The notes under the pieces were generated by a model. That model searched no databases. It worked only from the letters and a program-made list of their open reading frames with translations, and was not told the DNA's origin. Both the position numbers and the translations under genes were made by a program. DNA of 64,000 bases, taken from the NCBI GenBank assembly GCA_018241505.1, contig JAFEDS010000038.1, forward strand, positions 62,001 to 126,000. The letters are read 5' to 3'. Below, in pieces: positions 7,413 to 16,987 of the stretch (the first letter of the stretch is position 1; each line of letters opens with the position of its first letter). The stretch is from Pseudomonadota bacterium. GTDB lineage: Bacteria; Pseudomonadota; Gammaproteobacteria; Steroidobacterales; Steroidobacteraceae.

Positions 7413-9431
7413 ATGCGTAGTCAATTTCGCGGCGGCGGCGCCGCACTGGGATCTCTTTGCCTGTGGGTTGCCGCGGCTCATGCGGCGGAACCGACCGAGT
7501 CGGCGGTCACGGACAGCGAAGACACGATGAAAACAGTCGTTGTGACCGGATCGCCTCTATCCAATGACCCCGACAAGCTTTCGACCATTGTCGAGAGCGT
7601 GTCCCGCGACCAGATCATGCAACGGGGTGGCGCGAATCTCGCCGATGCGTTGGCCGATGTGCCGGGCGTCAGTGCCACCACTTTTGCATCGGGAGCCAGC
7701 AGACCCGTGATCCGGGGCTTCGATGCGAATAGAGTGCGGACACTGGAGGACGGCGTCGGATCATTCGATGTGTCGGATGTCGGTCCCGATCATGGTGTTC
7801 CCGTGGACCCACTGTCGGCACAGCGGATCGAAGTGGTCCGCGGCCCGGGTACGCTTCGTTATGGCAGCCAGGCGATCGGCGGGGTGGTCAACGCAATCAA
7901 CGATCGCGTACCGACGAAGTTGAGCACTCTCAGCGGCGAAATGGACGCTGGTTATGGCACTGGTGCGGACAGCAAGGATGCAGCGGGCCTGGTGGACGGT
8001 TCCGTCGGTCAGTTTGCGCTACACGCCGATGCATTCGGTCGGCGCGCACACGATTACGACATCCCCGAAGGCGTGCAGACGAACTCGTTCTTCCGCGGAG
8101 ATGGTTATTCGGGCGGCGGTTCTTACTTCTTTGGGGACCAGAACGCCAGTCACGTGGGGCTTGGGGTCATTCACTACGACGCGAAGTACGGCATCCCGAG
8201 CGATATCACGTGGATCGATATGCACCAGACCAAGGAGATTCTGCGGTCGTCAATCGCACTCGGTTATGGACCGCTCAAAACCCTCAGCATTGAAGGCGGT
8301 TACGGCGACTACAACCACAAGGAGCGCAATCCGGACGGCGGTACGAACTCCACCTTCCTGGACAAGGAGTGGGACAGCCGCGCCGAGCTGATATTCGATG
8401 CGATCGGCCCTTTGAGCAGCTCGGCATTGGGTGTGCAGTTTCAACACAAGAACTTCTCGGCGATTGGCGACGATTCCTCCTATCTGTTTCCCACGACCAC
8501 CCGGTCCGCGGCGGGCTTCTTCTTTACCGAGTTGCCGTTGACTGAGCAGTTGCGGTTTCAGGCCGGTGCCCGCGTTGAGAGTGTTCGGGTGAGCGGCACA
8601 CCGAGCACGGATGTTCCGCTCGAGCGCAGTTTCACTCCGATCAGCGGTTCCATTGGCGCGTTGTATGACATCGTACCTGGCATCCACATCGGCCTGACCG
8701 CCTCGAGTGCTGCCCGCGCTCCCGGGCAGACGGAGCTGTTCGCCCGCGGCGCCCACGATGGTCCGGGCACGTTTGAAACAGGTGATCCAGGGTTGAAGAT
8801 CGAACGCGCCAACTCGCTGGAGGCCAGTCTGCGCGTGCATCGTGAGCAGCTCACATTCGAAGGCTCGGTTTGGGGTGCGCACTTCGAGAATTACATCTAT
8901 GGGGCATTGACCGGTCGCACTTGCGATGAGGAAGGTGTCTGCACCGAAGGTAACGACGAAGAGTTGCGAGAGCTCAACTACGGACAGGTGGGCGCCACGT
9001 TCTACGGCGTTGAGGGCAAGACAACAGTGCCTGTGCTCGGGGATGAGGAATCCGGGAAGCTCGAAGCGCTGCTACTCGGAGACTACGTGCGGGCGAAGCT
9101 CGGCAGTGACGCCGGCAACGTGCCGCGCATCCCCCCATACCACATCGGCGCCGGCCTGCAGTGGCGCAGCCCGACGTGGGATGCAAGAGTGCTGGCAAGA
9201 TACTCGGGCAGCCACACGGATGTTGCTCTGTTCGAGAGCACAACCGCGGGCTTTCTCAACCTCGATGCGGACGTGGCCGTGCGGCCCCTTGCCACACTGC
9301 CGGGGCTCGAGGTGGCGCTCGCGGGCACCAACCTGCTGAATCGGGATCAGCGCAATTCGGTGTCATTCAACAAGGATGTTGTGTTGATGCCGGGGCGCGA
9401 TGTGCGTGCATTAGTGCGCGTGAGCTTCTGA
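7413..9431 (+). CDS. TonB-dependent receptor, ZnuD-like
   Basis: This 672-aa outer-membrane receptor has a signal peptide ending near AHAAEPTE. The TonB-box-like strand is KTVVVTGSPL. The plug domain (about 60-190) contains RPVIRGFDANRVRTLEDG, then SDVGPDHGVPVDPL and RIEVVRGPGTLRYGSQAIGG. The SPDH/GPDH-type run before the RGP-LRYG segment is characteristic of the ZnuD zinc-receptor group. The C-terminus ends in an aromatic residue (RVSF), as outer-membrane barrels do. It sits 104 bases downstream of the DUF2946 gene. The last 21 bases are read antisense by the LysR gene. Zinc is the likely cargo, with heme or another metal complex as alternatives. Confidence 0.88.
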   Translation: MRSQFRGGGAALGSLCLWVAAAHAAEPTESAVTDSEDTMKTVVVTGSPLSNDPDKLSTIVESVSRDQIMQRGGANLADALADVPGVSATTFASGASRPVIRGFDANRVRTLEDGVGSFDVSDVGPDHGVPVDPLSAQRIEVVRGPGTLRYGSQAIGGVVNAINDRVPTKLSTLSGEMDAGYGTGADSKDAAGLVDGSVGQFALHADAFGRRAHDYDIPEGVQTNSFFRGDGYSGGGSYFFGDQNASHVGLGVIHYDAKYGIPSDITWIDMHQTKEILRSSIALGYGPLKTLSIEGGYGDYNHKERNPDGGTNSTFLDKEWDSRAELIFDAIGPLSSSALGVQFQHKNFSAIGDDSSYLFPTTTRSAAGFFFTELPLTEQLRFQAGARVESVRVSGTPSTDVPLERSFTPISGSIGALYDIVPGIHIGLTASSAARAPGQTELFARGAHDGPGTFETGDPGLKIERANSLEASLRVHREQLTFEGSVWGAHFENYIYGALTGRTCDEEGVCTEGNDEELRELNYGQVGATFYGVEGKTTVPVLGDEESGKLEALLLGDYVRAKLGSDAGNVPRIPPYHIGAGLQWRSPTWDARVLARYSGSHTDVALFESTTAGFLNLDADVAVRPLATLPGLEVALAGTNLLNRDQRNSVSFNKDVVLMPGRDVRALVRVSF

Positions 9432-10322
9432 GGATTTGATGAAGTCGATGAATGCGCGCAGCGGCGCCGGCACGAGCCGGCGCCCGGAGTAGTACAGGTA
9501 CGGGCCGGGAAACCGCTGCCACCACGGTTCCAACACGGGTTCCAGCGCCCCACGCTCCAGGTGCGGGCGCAGCCAGTCTTCAAACAGACTGATGATGCCG
9601 GTTCCGGCAATCGCCGCATCGACCTTGAGGTCCGTCGCCGTCCCGATACTCACGAGCAGGGGCCCTGTAGGCTCGATCCGCACGATCTCACCATCGCGTT
9701 CAAACTCCCATGGCGGCATTGCGCGCCCGGAGAATCGCCCCCGCAGGCACGCATGCTGCAGCAAGTCCCTGGGATGCTGCGGCCGGCCGTGTTTGTCGAG
9801 GTAGGAGGGTGCCGCCGCGGTCGCATAACGCTGCGCTCTCGGCCCGATGGGCACGGCGATCATGTCCTGTTCGAGCCGTTCGTCATAGCGAATGCCCGCG
9901 TCGTAACCGGCCGCAAGCACGTCAATAAAGTTGTCTTCGGCGACAACTTCCATGCGGATCTCAGGGTACTTGGCCAGGAAGGCGGGAACGATCTGCGGCA
10001 GCACCAGCCGTATTGCGCTGATAGGCACATTCAGGCGCAGAGTGCCCGCCGGCGTGTCCCGAAATCCATTGACCACATCGAGTGCCGACTCCACTTCCGT
10101 CAAAGCCGGACTGAGGCGCTCCAACAGCCGTTTGCCGGCTTCCGTGGGGACGACACTTCGGGTTGATCGATTGAGAAGTCGGACACCGAGAGTCTTCTCC
10201 ACCCGGCGGATGGCTTCGCTCAGACCGGACGCGCTGGTGCCTGTTGCACGGGCGGCGTCGCGAAAGCCGCCCGCTCGGGCCACTTCCACAAAGGCGCTCA
10301 AATCGGCGAGAGGGCTTCTCAT
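9411..10322 (-). CDS. LysR-family transcriptional regulator
   Basis: The start at ATG 10322 gives MRSPLADLSAFVEVARAGGF, the standard opening of a LysR winged helix. The recognition region is SGLSEAIRRVEKTLGVRLLNR with VVPTEAGKRL. The remaining 220 residues are a periplasmic-binding-fold effector domain. Total length is 303 aa, normal for the family. It is divergent from an aldo/keto reductase with 116 bases between starts, the arrangement in which LysR proteins usually control the neighbour. Its end overlaps the receptor gene by 21 bases, tail to tail. Confidence 0.93.
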   Translation of the reverse strand: MRSPLADLSAFVEVARAGGFRDAARATGTSASGLSEAIRRVEKTLGVRLLNRSTRSVVPTEAGKRLLERLSPALTEVESALDVVNGFRDTPAGTLRLNVPISAIRLVLPQIVPAFLAKYPEIRMEVVAEDNFIDVLAAGYDAGIRYDERLEQDMIAVPIGPRAQRYATAAAPSYLDKHGRPQHPRDLLQHACLRGRFSGRAMPPWEFERDGEIVRIEPTGPLLVSIGTATDLKVDAAIAGTGIISLFEDWLRPHLERGALEPVLEPWWQRFPGPYLYYSGRRLVPAPLRAFIDFIKSSEAHAH

Positions 10323-10438
10323 TGTGCGGGTTTTCGCACAACCCGTGCCGATTGTCACCCATTATCGCGCGGCTCCTGGGCCCTTACATTGGCACGAGCG
10401 AATCGGCCCATGCATCGGCCAGTGAACAGGAGATCGAT

Positions 10439-11296
10439 ATGAGCACGTATGTTCTCGGCAATCGCCGCGTGAATCGCCTCGGCTATGGCGCCATGCAGCT
10501 TGCCGGCCCCGGAGTATTCGGACCGCCTGAAAATCCGCAGGCGGCGATGGCTGTGCTGCGCGCGGCCGTGGCGAATGGTGTCAACCACATCGACACCAGC
10601 GATTTTTATGGTCCGCACCACACGAATCAAATCATCCGCAAGGCGTTGCACCCCTATCCCGACGATCTGGTGATCGTCACCAAAATCGGTGCCAGGCGTG
10701 GAACGGATGGAGCATGGCTGCCCGCGCTGTCCGCGCAGGAGCTGACACAGGCGGTTCACGACAACTTGCGCAACCTCGGACTGGATGTTCTCGAAGTCGT
10801 CAACCTGCGCGCGATGTTCTCAGTCCATGGTCCCGCGGAAGGATCACTCGAGGCGCCGCTCAGTGTGTTGGCCGATCTGCAGCGCAAGGGGTTGGTACGT
10901 CATATCGGGCTGAGCAATGTGACTCCTGCGCAGGTCGCGCAGGGGCGCCGGATCTGCGCGATTGTGTGCGTTCAGAATCAATACAACCTTGCCCACCGGA
11001 TGGACGATGCGTTGCTTGACGATCTGGCACGGAACAACATTGCGTATACGCCGTTTTTCCCGCTCGGCGGCTTCAATCCACTGCAATCGTCCGCACTGTC
11101 GGATGTTGCACGGCAGTTGGACGCCACGCCGATGCAGATTGCCCTTGCCTGGCTGCTGCGCCGCTCGCCCAATGTCCTGCTGATTCCCGGGACTTCTTCC
11201 GTAGTGCACTTGCGGGAGAATCTCGCGGTAGGGAAGTTGGAGTTGCCGGCGGATGCTGTTGCGGCACTCGAACGCATTGGGCACGAGGCTTGCTAA
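10439..11296 (+). CDS. Aldo/keto reductase
   Basis: The start is ATG 10439, with AGGAGA 10 bases upstream, giving 285 aa. The catalytic Asp and Tyr are in HIDTSDFYGPHH and the Lys is in VIVTKIGAR. The position of the usual catalytic His (DLYLIH-type strand) reads DVLEVVNLRAM, an Asn instead. As far as I recall this is shared by the YdbC-like subgroup and so not damage. RHIGLSN and LLIPGTSSVVHLRENL are the NADPH-binding end. It probably reduces an aldehyde or ketone using NADPH; the substrate is unknown. The divergent LysR gene is the likely regulator. The last four bases overlap the next minus-strand gene. Confidence 0.92.
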   Translation: MSTYVLGNRRVNRLGYGAMQLAGPGVFGPPENPQAAMAVLRAAVANGVNHIDTSDFYGPHHTNQIIRKALHPYPDDLVIVTKIGARRGTDGAWLPALSAQELTQAVHDNLRNLGLDVLEVVNLRAMFSVHGPAEGSLEAPLSVLADLQRKGLVRHIGLSNVTPAQVAQGRRICAIVCVQNQYNLAHRMDDALLDDLARNNIAYTPFFPLGGFNPLQSSALSDVARQLDATPMQIALAWLLRRSPNVLLIPGTSSVVHLRENLAVGKLELPADAVAALERIGHEAC

Positions 11297-11574
11297 GCTC
11301 CAATCTGCGTTTGGGTCGAGAGCGTCTGCGCCGCCGGCAGGCGGATCCCAATGAGAATCTGGCGCCCAGCCTTGGAGGCGCAGAAATTCCACCGCCCGGG
11401 CAATAGCGCATCGACGCTCCATCCCTGGAGTTGGTAATTGCGGTGTGCCAGCCGCAGCCGGTCGCGAAGGTCGGCTCCGGGCTTCAGTTCCTCGGCCCGC
11501 AGCGTTCGGCCATTCGAATCGGTGACTTTGAACCACGTGACGGCATCCAGTGAGAGGGGCATTGGACTGTTCAT
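11293..11574 (-). CDS. Hypothetical protein, 93 aa
   Basis: The start at ATG 11574 was chosen because AGGACGAG lies at a good distance upstream; ATG 11610 is possible. There is no signal peptide or membrane segment. The middle (WFKVTDSNGRTLRAEELKPG, then DLRDRLRLAHRNYQLQGW) reads like a compact alpha/beta protein. I do not recognise the family. It stands alone, tail to tail with the reductase gene. Confidence 0.55.
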   Translation of the reverse strand: MNSPMPLSLDAVTWFKVTDSNGRTLRAEELKPGADLRDRLRLAHRNYQLQGWSVDALLPGRWNFCASKAGRQILIGIRLPAAQTLSTQTQIGA

Positions 11575-11689
11575 CGGCTCGTCCTGCATCGGGGTGGGGT
11601 GGGAAATCATGCCTGCGCGAACCTCCCCCTCAGCAAATGGATTTATGAGGGACTGTACGTGCCCGAGGCATGAATTGACGCCCGTGAAC

Positions 11690-11703
11690 TGATAGCGCTA
11701 CCA
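11690..11703. promoter_or_regulatory. LacI-family operator candidate
   Basis: TGATAGCGCTACCA is a 14-bp palindrome with one mismatch, centred on the CG that LacI/GalR-family operators share. It closely resembles the TGGTAGCGCTAACA type of site used by xylan and sugar regulators in xanthomonads. It lies about 45-60 bases upstream of the sialate O-acetylesterase start. No LacI-family gene is in the window. Confidence 0.6.
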
Positions 11704-11746
11704 TGGATGGCAATGAGGGACCACCATCAACATTGATTCAAACAAG

Positions 11747-13714
11747 TTGGCTGTGGCGGCGATGGCGATGGCGATCGGTTGCTCGTCCACTCTCAGCGCG
11801 GCTACACCCCAACCCCTGCAGCTCAACGCCCTGTTTCAGGATCACGCTGTGTTACAGCGCGATCGTCCAATACCCGTCTGGGGTCAGGCCCCCGCGGGCG
11901 AAACTGTCACGGTGTCACTGCAGGCCGCGGCGGGCACCCCGCGAACGGCCCAAGCCAAGACCGACGTGGACGGTCACTGGAGCGCGTCCCTCCCTGCCAC
12001 GGAAGCAGGTGGTCCCTTTGAGCTGACCGCGAAAACGAGCTCCGGAGCCACCCAGGCGGCGCACGATGTCCTGGTCGGTGACGTGTTCCTGTGCTCCGGT
12101 CAGTCCAACATGGAAATGTCGGTACTGCGCGCCGGAGACTCCTATGGCGAGATCAACAAACCCGCCAACAACACCATCCGTTGGCTCAATGTAGTGCACG
12201 CGATCAGCACGACGCCGCAGACAACATTTGCCAGCCCCGTGAGCTGGCAGATTTCCGCGCCTGATACCGTGCCCGACTGGTCGGCGGTGTGCCTGTTCTT
12301 TGCGCGGGAGTTGCAACCTACGATCCGTGTGCCGGTCGGGTTGATCCAGTCGACCTGGAGTGGTTCGAATATCCGTCCGTGGATCAGCGCACCGACGTTG
12401 CACGCCAACGGTGGCTATGAGCCTGCCCTGGGTGTTCTCGCGGCGTACGCGCAGGATCCGGCGGCTGGGCAGCGGCAAATGGCCGGTGCTTGGGAGCAGT
12501 GGTGGCGGGGCGCCTCAGGGGACGAGGCCGGAGCCGAGCCGTGGAGCGCGAAGTCCAGTGGGAAGTGGCGCCAGGCGCCCGCGGCCCTCGGCGATTGGCG
12601 TAGCTGGGGTGTGCCTGAGTTGCAGGCGTTCACAGGAATGGTGTGGTTTCGCACGGAATTCAAACTGACTGCTGCGCAAGTGAAATCACTGAAGCAAACG
12701 GTCACATTGACGTTGGGTAAAATCAACCAGGTCGATGAAACCTGGCTGAACGGCCATGCCATCGGCAACACCTTCGGTTACGAAACTCCCCGCGCTTACG
12801 AGCTGCCGTCCACCCTGCTGCATGCCGGCACCAACGTGCTCGTCGTCAACGTACTCAGTACCTATGGTGTTGGTGGATTGTTGAGCGGCGGTCCGGACCG
12901 GGCAATACATCTGCCCAACGGCGACACGATCCCACTCAACGGTCCCTGGCAGTATCGCATCGTGCCGAAGAATCTCGGCGACCCTCCGCGGGCACCCTGG
13001 GAGTCCGTCGGCGGCCTGACAACCATCTACAACGCAATGATCGCCCCCCTGGGCCCCTACGCCCTACGTGCCGCGCTCTGGTATCAAGGCGAATCCAACA
13101 CCTCCGAATGGCAGACCTACCAGGGCCTGCTCAGCAGCATGATGCACGACTGGCGCCGCCAGTTCGGCTCCGATCTGCCATTTCTGATCGTGCAGTTGCC
13201 TGATTTCGGTCCCTACGCCGCGGCGCCGTCCGAGTCCGAATGGGCCGGGTTGCGCGAGGCGCAGAGACTGGCTGTGAAAAACGATCCGCACGCCGCCCTG
13301 GCAGTCACCATTGACATTGGAGAACCCCACAATCTGCACCCGACCAACAAACAGGACGTGGCGAAGCGCCTGTTCCAAGCGGCGCGTCACATCGTCTATG
13401 GCGATTCGACGCCGCCATCCGGCCCGACTCCCGTGCGCGCGATGCGCAACGGTCAGGAGATCACCGTTGAGTTTGGAGACATCGGCAAGGGCCTGGTGGT
13501 GTATGGCCACGCTCAACCCATCGGCTTCGAGGTTTGCGGCGACGAGCCCGGTAGCTGTCGGTTCGCCGCGGCCCGACTGGCAGGATCGCAGGTGAAAGTG
13601 ACATCAGAGGCGGCCGCAACTCGCGTTCGCTATCTTTGGGCCGATAGTCCCATTTGTACGCTGTTTGATCTGTCCGGCGTACCGGTTGGGCCGTTCGAGC
13701 TGAAGCTGCAGTAA
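11747..13714 (+). CDS. Sialate O-acetylesterase-family esterase, exported
   Basis: This SGNH/GDSL-type esterase of about 655 aa is exported. The nucleophile is in VFLCSGQSNMEMS (about residue 120). A galactose-binding-like jelly-roll insert follows (WFRTEFKL, TLGKINQVDETWLNG). The later blocks are ALWYQGESN and the catalytic DIGEPHNLHPTNK. It removes O-acetyl groups from sugars such as sialic acid or hemicellulose. The start is uncertain. TTG 11747 is the first standard codon, but the GAGGGA ribosome site at 11715-11720 is too far from it and better fits a rare ATT at 11732 (giving DSNKLAVAAMAMAIG, with a positive charge before the signal helix). Control by a LacI-type regulator is suggested by the palindrome at 11690. 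Confidence 0.9.
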   Translation: MAVAAMAMAIGCSSTLSAATPQPLQLNALFQDHAVLQRDRPIPVWGQAPAGETVTVSLQAAAGTPRTAQAKTDVDGHWSASLPATEAGGPFELTAKTSSGATQAAHDVLVGDVFLCSGQSNMEMSVLRAGDSYGEINKPANNTIRWLNVVHAISTTPQTTFASPVSWQISAPDTVPDWSAVCLFFARELQPTIRVPVGLIQSTWSGSNIRPWISAPTLHANGGYEPALGVLAAYAQDPAAGQRQMAGAWEQWWRGASGDEAGAEPWSAKSSGKWRQAPAALGDWRSWGVPELQAFTGMVWFRTEFKLTAAQVKSLKQTVTLTLGKINQVDETWLNGHAIGNTFGYETPRAYELPSTLLHAGTNVLVVNVLSTYGVGGLLSGGPDRAIHLPNGDTIPLNGPWQYRIVPKNLGDPPRAPWESVGGLTTIYNAMIAPLGPYALRAALWYQGESNTSEWQTYQGLLSSMMHDWRRQFGSDLPFLIVQLPDFGPYAAAPSESEWAGLREAQRLAVKNDPHAALAVTIDIGEPHNLHPTNKQDVAKRLFQAARHIVYGDSTPPSGPTPVRAMRNGQEITVEFGDIGKGLVVYGHAQPIGFEVCGDEPGSCRFAAARLAGSQVKVTSEAAATRVRYLWADSPICTLFDLSGVPVGPFELKLQ

Positions 13715-13715
13715 C

Positions 13716-14111
13716 CTATTGGCGTCCACCCGCCTGTTCGGCGGCAGTGGTGAATGCCTGCAGATAACTGCGCTCGATCCAGATCGAGTAGCCATCGTTC
13801 AGCTTCCGCAGCACGGCCGGGCAGTCGAACAGGGTCGTTCTTGCGCAATCCCGCTCGGCCAACAGCCGATCAACGTCGACACAACTTGCCAGCAGCCTGG
13901 ATGCGGACGGGCCGCTCAGATGAAACTCACGCCACTTGCCCGTGACTTCGGTAACCGCAAACGTCGCACTTGCCAGAAGGCTTGCAGGCGGTGAGCCAAT
14001 GACCAGCCAGCGATCCGCGGCAATCTGTAGAGCTTCCACGTCCACCGGGAGTTGTGCGGAAGGTTGGAATCCAACCAGCTCATGAACTGGTTTCGCCGGC
14101 AGGAGGTTCAT
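13716..14111 (-). CDS. soxG: Sarcosine oxidase gamma subunit
   Basis: The 131-aa product matches SoxG: a short folate-enzyme-like chain with VTEVTGKWREFHLSGP-type text (WREFHLSGPSASRLLAS), DCARTTLFDCPAVL and YSIWIERSYLQAF. It is the last gene of soxBDAG and overlaps soxA by four bases (ATGA). In the heterotetramer the gamma subunit packs beside the C-terminal folate domain of alpha. The sequence appears intact. Its end lies one base from the esterase stop on the other strand. Confidence 0.92.
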   Translation of the reverse strand: MNLLPAKPVHELVGFQPSAQLPVDVEALQIAADRWLVIGSPPASLLASATFAVTEVTGKWREFHLSGPSASRLLASCVDVDRLLAERDCARTTLFDCPAVLRKLNDGYSIWIERSYLQAFTTAAEQAGGRQ

Positions 14112-16987
14112 TGGCGCATCCTCTCACCCGTGGAGTCATAGTGGACCGGCGATGAGACTTTGACCGCCGTATCGCCATCCCGCACAGGATCCCTGGCTAC
14201 GAGCTCGGTGCCTTCCGCAATCGACCGCGCGATGAGGGCGAGTCCGATCCATTCATTCAGCGCGGGGCTGTAAGTGCTGGAGGTGATGAATCCGCAGGGA
14301 TGGTTCGAGTCGGCACGGGTGGTTATTTGCGCGCCGCCCAGAAACTTCGCGCCGGGAGCGGCCGCGCGCAAGCCCACCAGGCGGGGGCGGTTCGCTTCGT
14401 GGAAAGCGGCTCGCCGCAGCAACGGGCGGCCCACGAAATCATCGTCGCGTTTCATCAGACCCTGCATTCCCAGGTCAAAGGGCGTCGTCTGACCATTCAA
14501 CTCGGAGTGGGTCAGATAGCCCTTTTCGATGCGCAGAGTGTCCAACGCCTCCAGGCCATACGGCCGCAGGCCGCAAGCGATGAGTTTCTCCCACACCGGT
14601 GCCGCTACTTCGGGGTTGCAGTGGATTTCGAAACCCAACTCACCGGAGAAAGTGGCACGCATGACCAGCAGACCGGCGCCCGCGAAATGGCCGGTGCAGA
14701 AATCCATGTGTTTGAGTGCGCCCACGGCCTCGCGAGACTCAACGTCCAACGTTTCAAGGACGCAGCGGCGCGACTGAGGGCCTGCAACGGCAATGACCGC
14801 CCATGCGTCCGTGACGTCTGTCAGGGCAAGCTGCGCGTGCGCCCAATCGGTGGCTCTGTAGAACTCGAATTGGCTGAGCATGTGACCGGCATGTCCGGTA
14901 CTGGTGGTTACGCGGAAGCGATCCGGAGCGAGCCGCAGGATCAAGCCGTCGTCGAGGACCATGCCGTCCTCGCGCAGATTCACACCATACCGGCTGCGGC
15001 CCACCTTCAGGGTGCTGGCCTTTGTCATGTAAACGAAGTCGAGAAACGCCGCCGCGTCCGGGCCGCAGATTTCAATTTTTCCCAAGGTGGATGCGTCAGC
15101 GATGCCGCCGACGTTTCTGACGCGCGCGGCTTCCGAAATCGCGGCCACCGCCGGATTGTCACCGTTTTCACGGTAGAAGCGGGGCCGTTGCCAAAGCCCC
15201 ATGGACTCCATCACGCCCCCGTTACGGACATGCCAGTCGTGCAGGGGCGTTCGTCGCTCAATTCTCAGTGTGGGGCCGTGCTTGAGGCCGGCCAGAGAAC
15301 GCATGGTGACCGGGTGGTAGGGCTGGCGCAGCCGGCTCGTTCCGACATCGCCCAGTGTCCTACCCTGCAACTCGCCGACGATCGCCGCGCCCAGCGCCCC
15401 TGAAAGCCGAGCCTGGTCGGTACCGAAGCCAAGAGCGGTGTAGCGTTTGGCGTGTTCGATGTCTGTGAAGCCTTCCTCCACCGCAGTGCGCAGGTCGGCG
15501 ACGGTGACGTCGTTTTGGAAGTCGACGAATTGCCGCTTTTCCGCGGATCGCGCGCAATCGGCGCGCCAGAAAGGCTCCAGCGCCGGAGCGGGATCGCCGG
15601 TTGCCGCCTGCGCGTCGCCACCGGCCGGCGCCCCAAGCGCGCCCCCAATCACCGCCCCAATCTCAAACACCCCATCGGCCGCCCCAACAGACACCCGCCA
15701 CGCCGGCTGCTCATCTGCCACGAACGCCGCAATCCCCGGCAAGTACTTGCGCACCCCGCCATCGTGCGTGGCTGCATGCATCGCCGGCGTCCAACCGCCA
15801 CTCATCAGAATCGCATCGCACGCTATGACCCGCGATGACCTGGCGCCCGAGCGCGCAGCAACCTGAGCTCCGGTGACCGTAGCGCCGCCGCTGGCGGCAA
15901 TCACGGCATGGTGTGTCAAGCACTCGGTTCCCGACCGAATCAACTCTTCGCGCGCCGCGGAGTCCACACCGCTTCGCGAATCAACAACCGCACGTACCTG
16001 AATCCCAGCCGCTTGCAAACGTCGCGCCGCAGAATAGGCGCGATTGTGGTTGGCGAATATCACGACCGACTGTCCAACCTTGACCCCGTAGCTTGCAAGA
16101 AAGCGCTCTGCGGCCCCCAACAGCATCACTCCAGGCCGGTCATTGTCAATGAACGCCAGCGGCCGCTCCGTCGACCCCATGGCAATGACAAACGTCCCAG
16201 GCCGAATCCGATACATCGCGTTTCGGCCCGGGAGTCCGCCCGGCTCGGCGTGCGCAATCACCTGTCCGCCAGCGCTTCCCACCACCGCAGTATCCATCAT
16301 CGTTCGGACGCCAAGCCTCGCCAACTCGGCAACTACGGTCTCCACCCACCTGGTCGCAGGCTGACCCTCAATGGTGGCGTCTTCAAACTCCAACTCGCCA
16401 CCGAATACCGGTTCACGTTCGCAGATCACTACACGTGCACCCGCCCGCGCGGCTGCACGTGCCGCCACCAAGCCAGCCGCGCCACCGCCCGCAACGAGCA
16501 CATCGCAACTCAGGTGCTCGACCGATGCCGGCGGCAGATTGCAGGCCCCTGGCGCCGCGCCCAGACCCGCCAGTGACCTGATGAGTCCCTCGTAGGAACG
16601 CCAGGACGGCCAAATGAACGTCTTGTAGTAAAATCCGGCGCTGAACAGCCCGCCGCCAGCCTGCAACAACGACGCCACGTCGTAACGCAGTGATGGCCAT
16701 CGATTTTGGCTCCGCACAGTCATCCCGTCTTGCAGAACCAGTTGTGTTGCCGGGACATTCGGAATCACCTCGGGATCCGTGCCCACAGTAAGCAGCGCGT
16801 TGGGTTCTTCCGGACCTGCGGTCAAGACACCCCGAAGGCGGCGTGCTTTGACGCTACGCCCCATGAGCTTGATGCCGGCAGCGAGGAGGGCGGATGCGGC
16901 CGTATCGCCCTGTTGCGCTTCAAACTGGCGCCCATCGAAGCTGAATCTCAGTCGGCCATCCGTCAGTCGTGAGCCGCTGCGGGTCAT
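14108..16987 (-). CDS. soxA: Sarcosine oxidase alpha subunit
   Basis: At 959 aa this is full length. The N-terminal 100 residues form the beta-grasp domain (LRFSFDGRQFEAQQGDTAASALL). A dinucleotide-binding fold starts near residue 163 (DVLVAGGGAAGLVAA), with a second one near 320 (VGQSVVIFANHNRAYSAARR). The C-terminal half is an aminomethyltransferase (GcvT-like) domain (GKIEICGPDAAAFLDF, FSGELGFEIHCNPEVA). The tetrameric enzyme oxidises sarcosine to glycine and passes the methylene group to tetrahydrofolate. It overlaps soxD by four bases upstream and soxG by four downstream. Confidence 0.96.
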   Translation of the reverse strand: MTRSGSRLTDGRLRFSFDGRQFEAQQGDTAASALLAAGIKLMGRSVKARRLRGVLTAGPEEPNALLTVGTDPEVIPNVPATQLVLQDGMTVRSQNRWPSLRYDVASLLQAGGGLFSAGFYYKTFIWPSWRSYEGLIRSLAGLGAAPGACNLPPASVEHLSCDVLVAGGGAAGLVAARAAARAGARVVICEREPVFGGELEFEDATIEGQPATRWVETVVAELARLGVRTMMDTAVVGSAGGQVIAHAEPGGLPGRNAMYRIRPGTFVIAMGSTERPLAFIDNDRPGVMLLGAAERFLASYGVKVGQSVVIFANHNRAYSAARRLQAAGIQVRAVVDSRSGVDSAAREELIRSGTECLTHHAVIAASGGATVTGAQVAARSGARSSRVIACDAILMSGGWTPAMHAATHDGGVRKYLPGIAAFVADEQPAWRVSVGAADGVFEIGAVIGGALGAPAGGDAQAATGDPAPALEPFWRADCARSAEKRQFVDFQNDVTVADLRTAVEEGFTDIEHAKRYTALGFGTDQARLSGALGAAIVGELQGRTLGDVGTSRLRQPYHPVTMRSLAGLKHGPTLRIERRTPLHDWHVRNGGVMESMGLWQRPRFYRENGDNPAVAAISEAARVRNVGGIADASTLGKIEICGPDAAAFLDFVYMTKASTLKVGRSRYGVNLREDGMVLDDGLILRLAPDRFRVTTSTGHAGHMLSQFEFYRATDWAHAQLALTDVTDAWAVIAVAGPQSRRCVLETLDVESREAVGALKHMDFCTGHFAGAGLLVMRATFSGELGFEIHCNPEVAAPVWEKLIACGLRPYGLEALDTLRIEKGYLTHSELNGQTTPFDLGMQGLMKRDDDFVGRPLLRRAAFHEANRPRLVGLRAAAPGAKFLGGAQITTRADSNHPCGFITSSTYSPALNEWIGLALIARSIAEGTELVARDPVRDGDTAVKVSSPVHYDSTGERMRQ

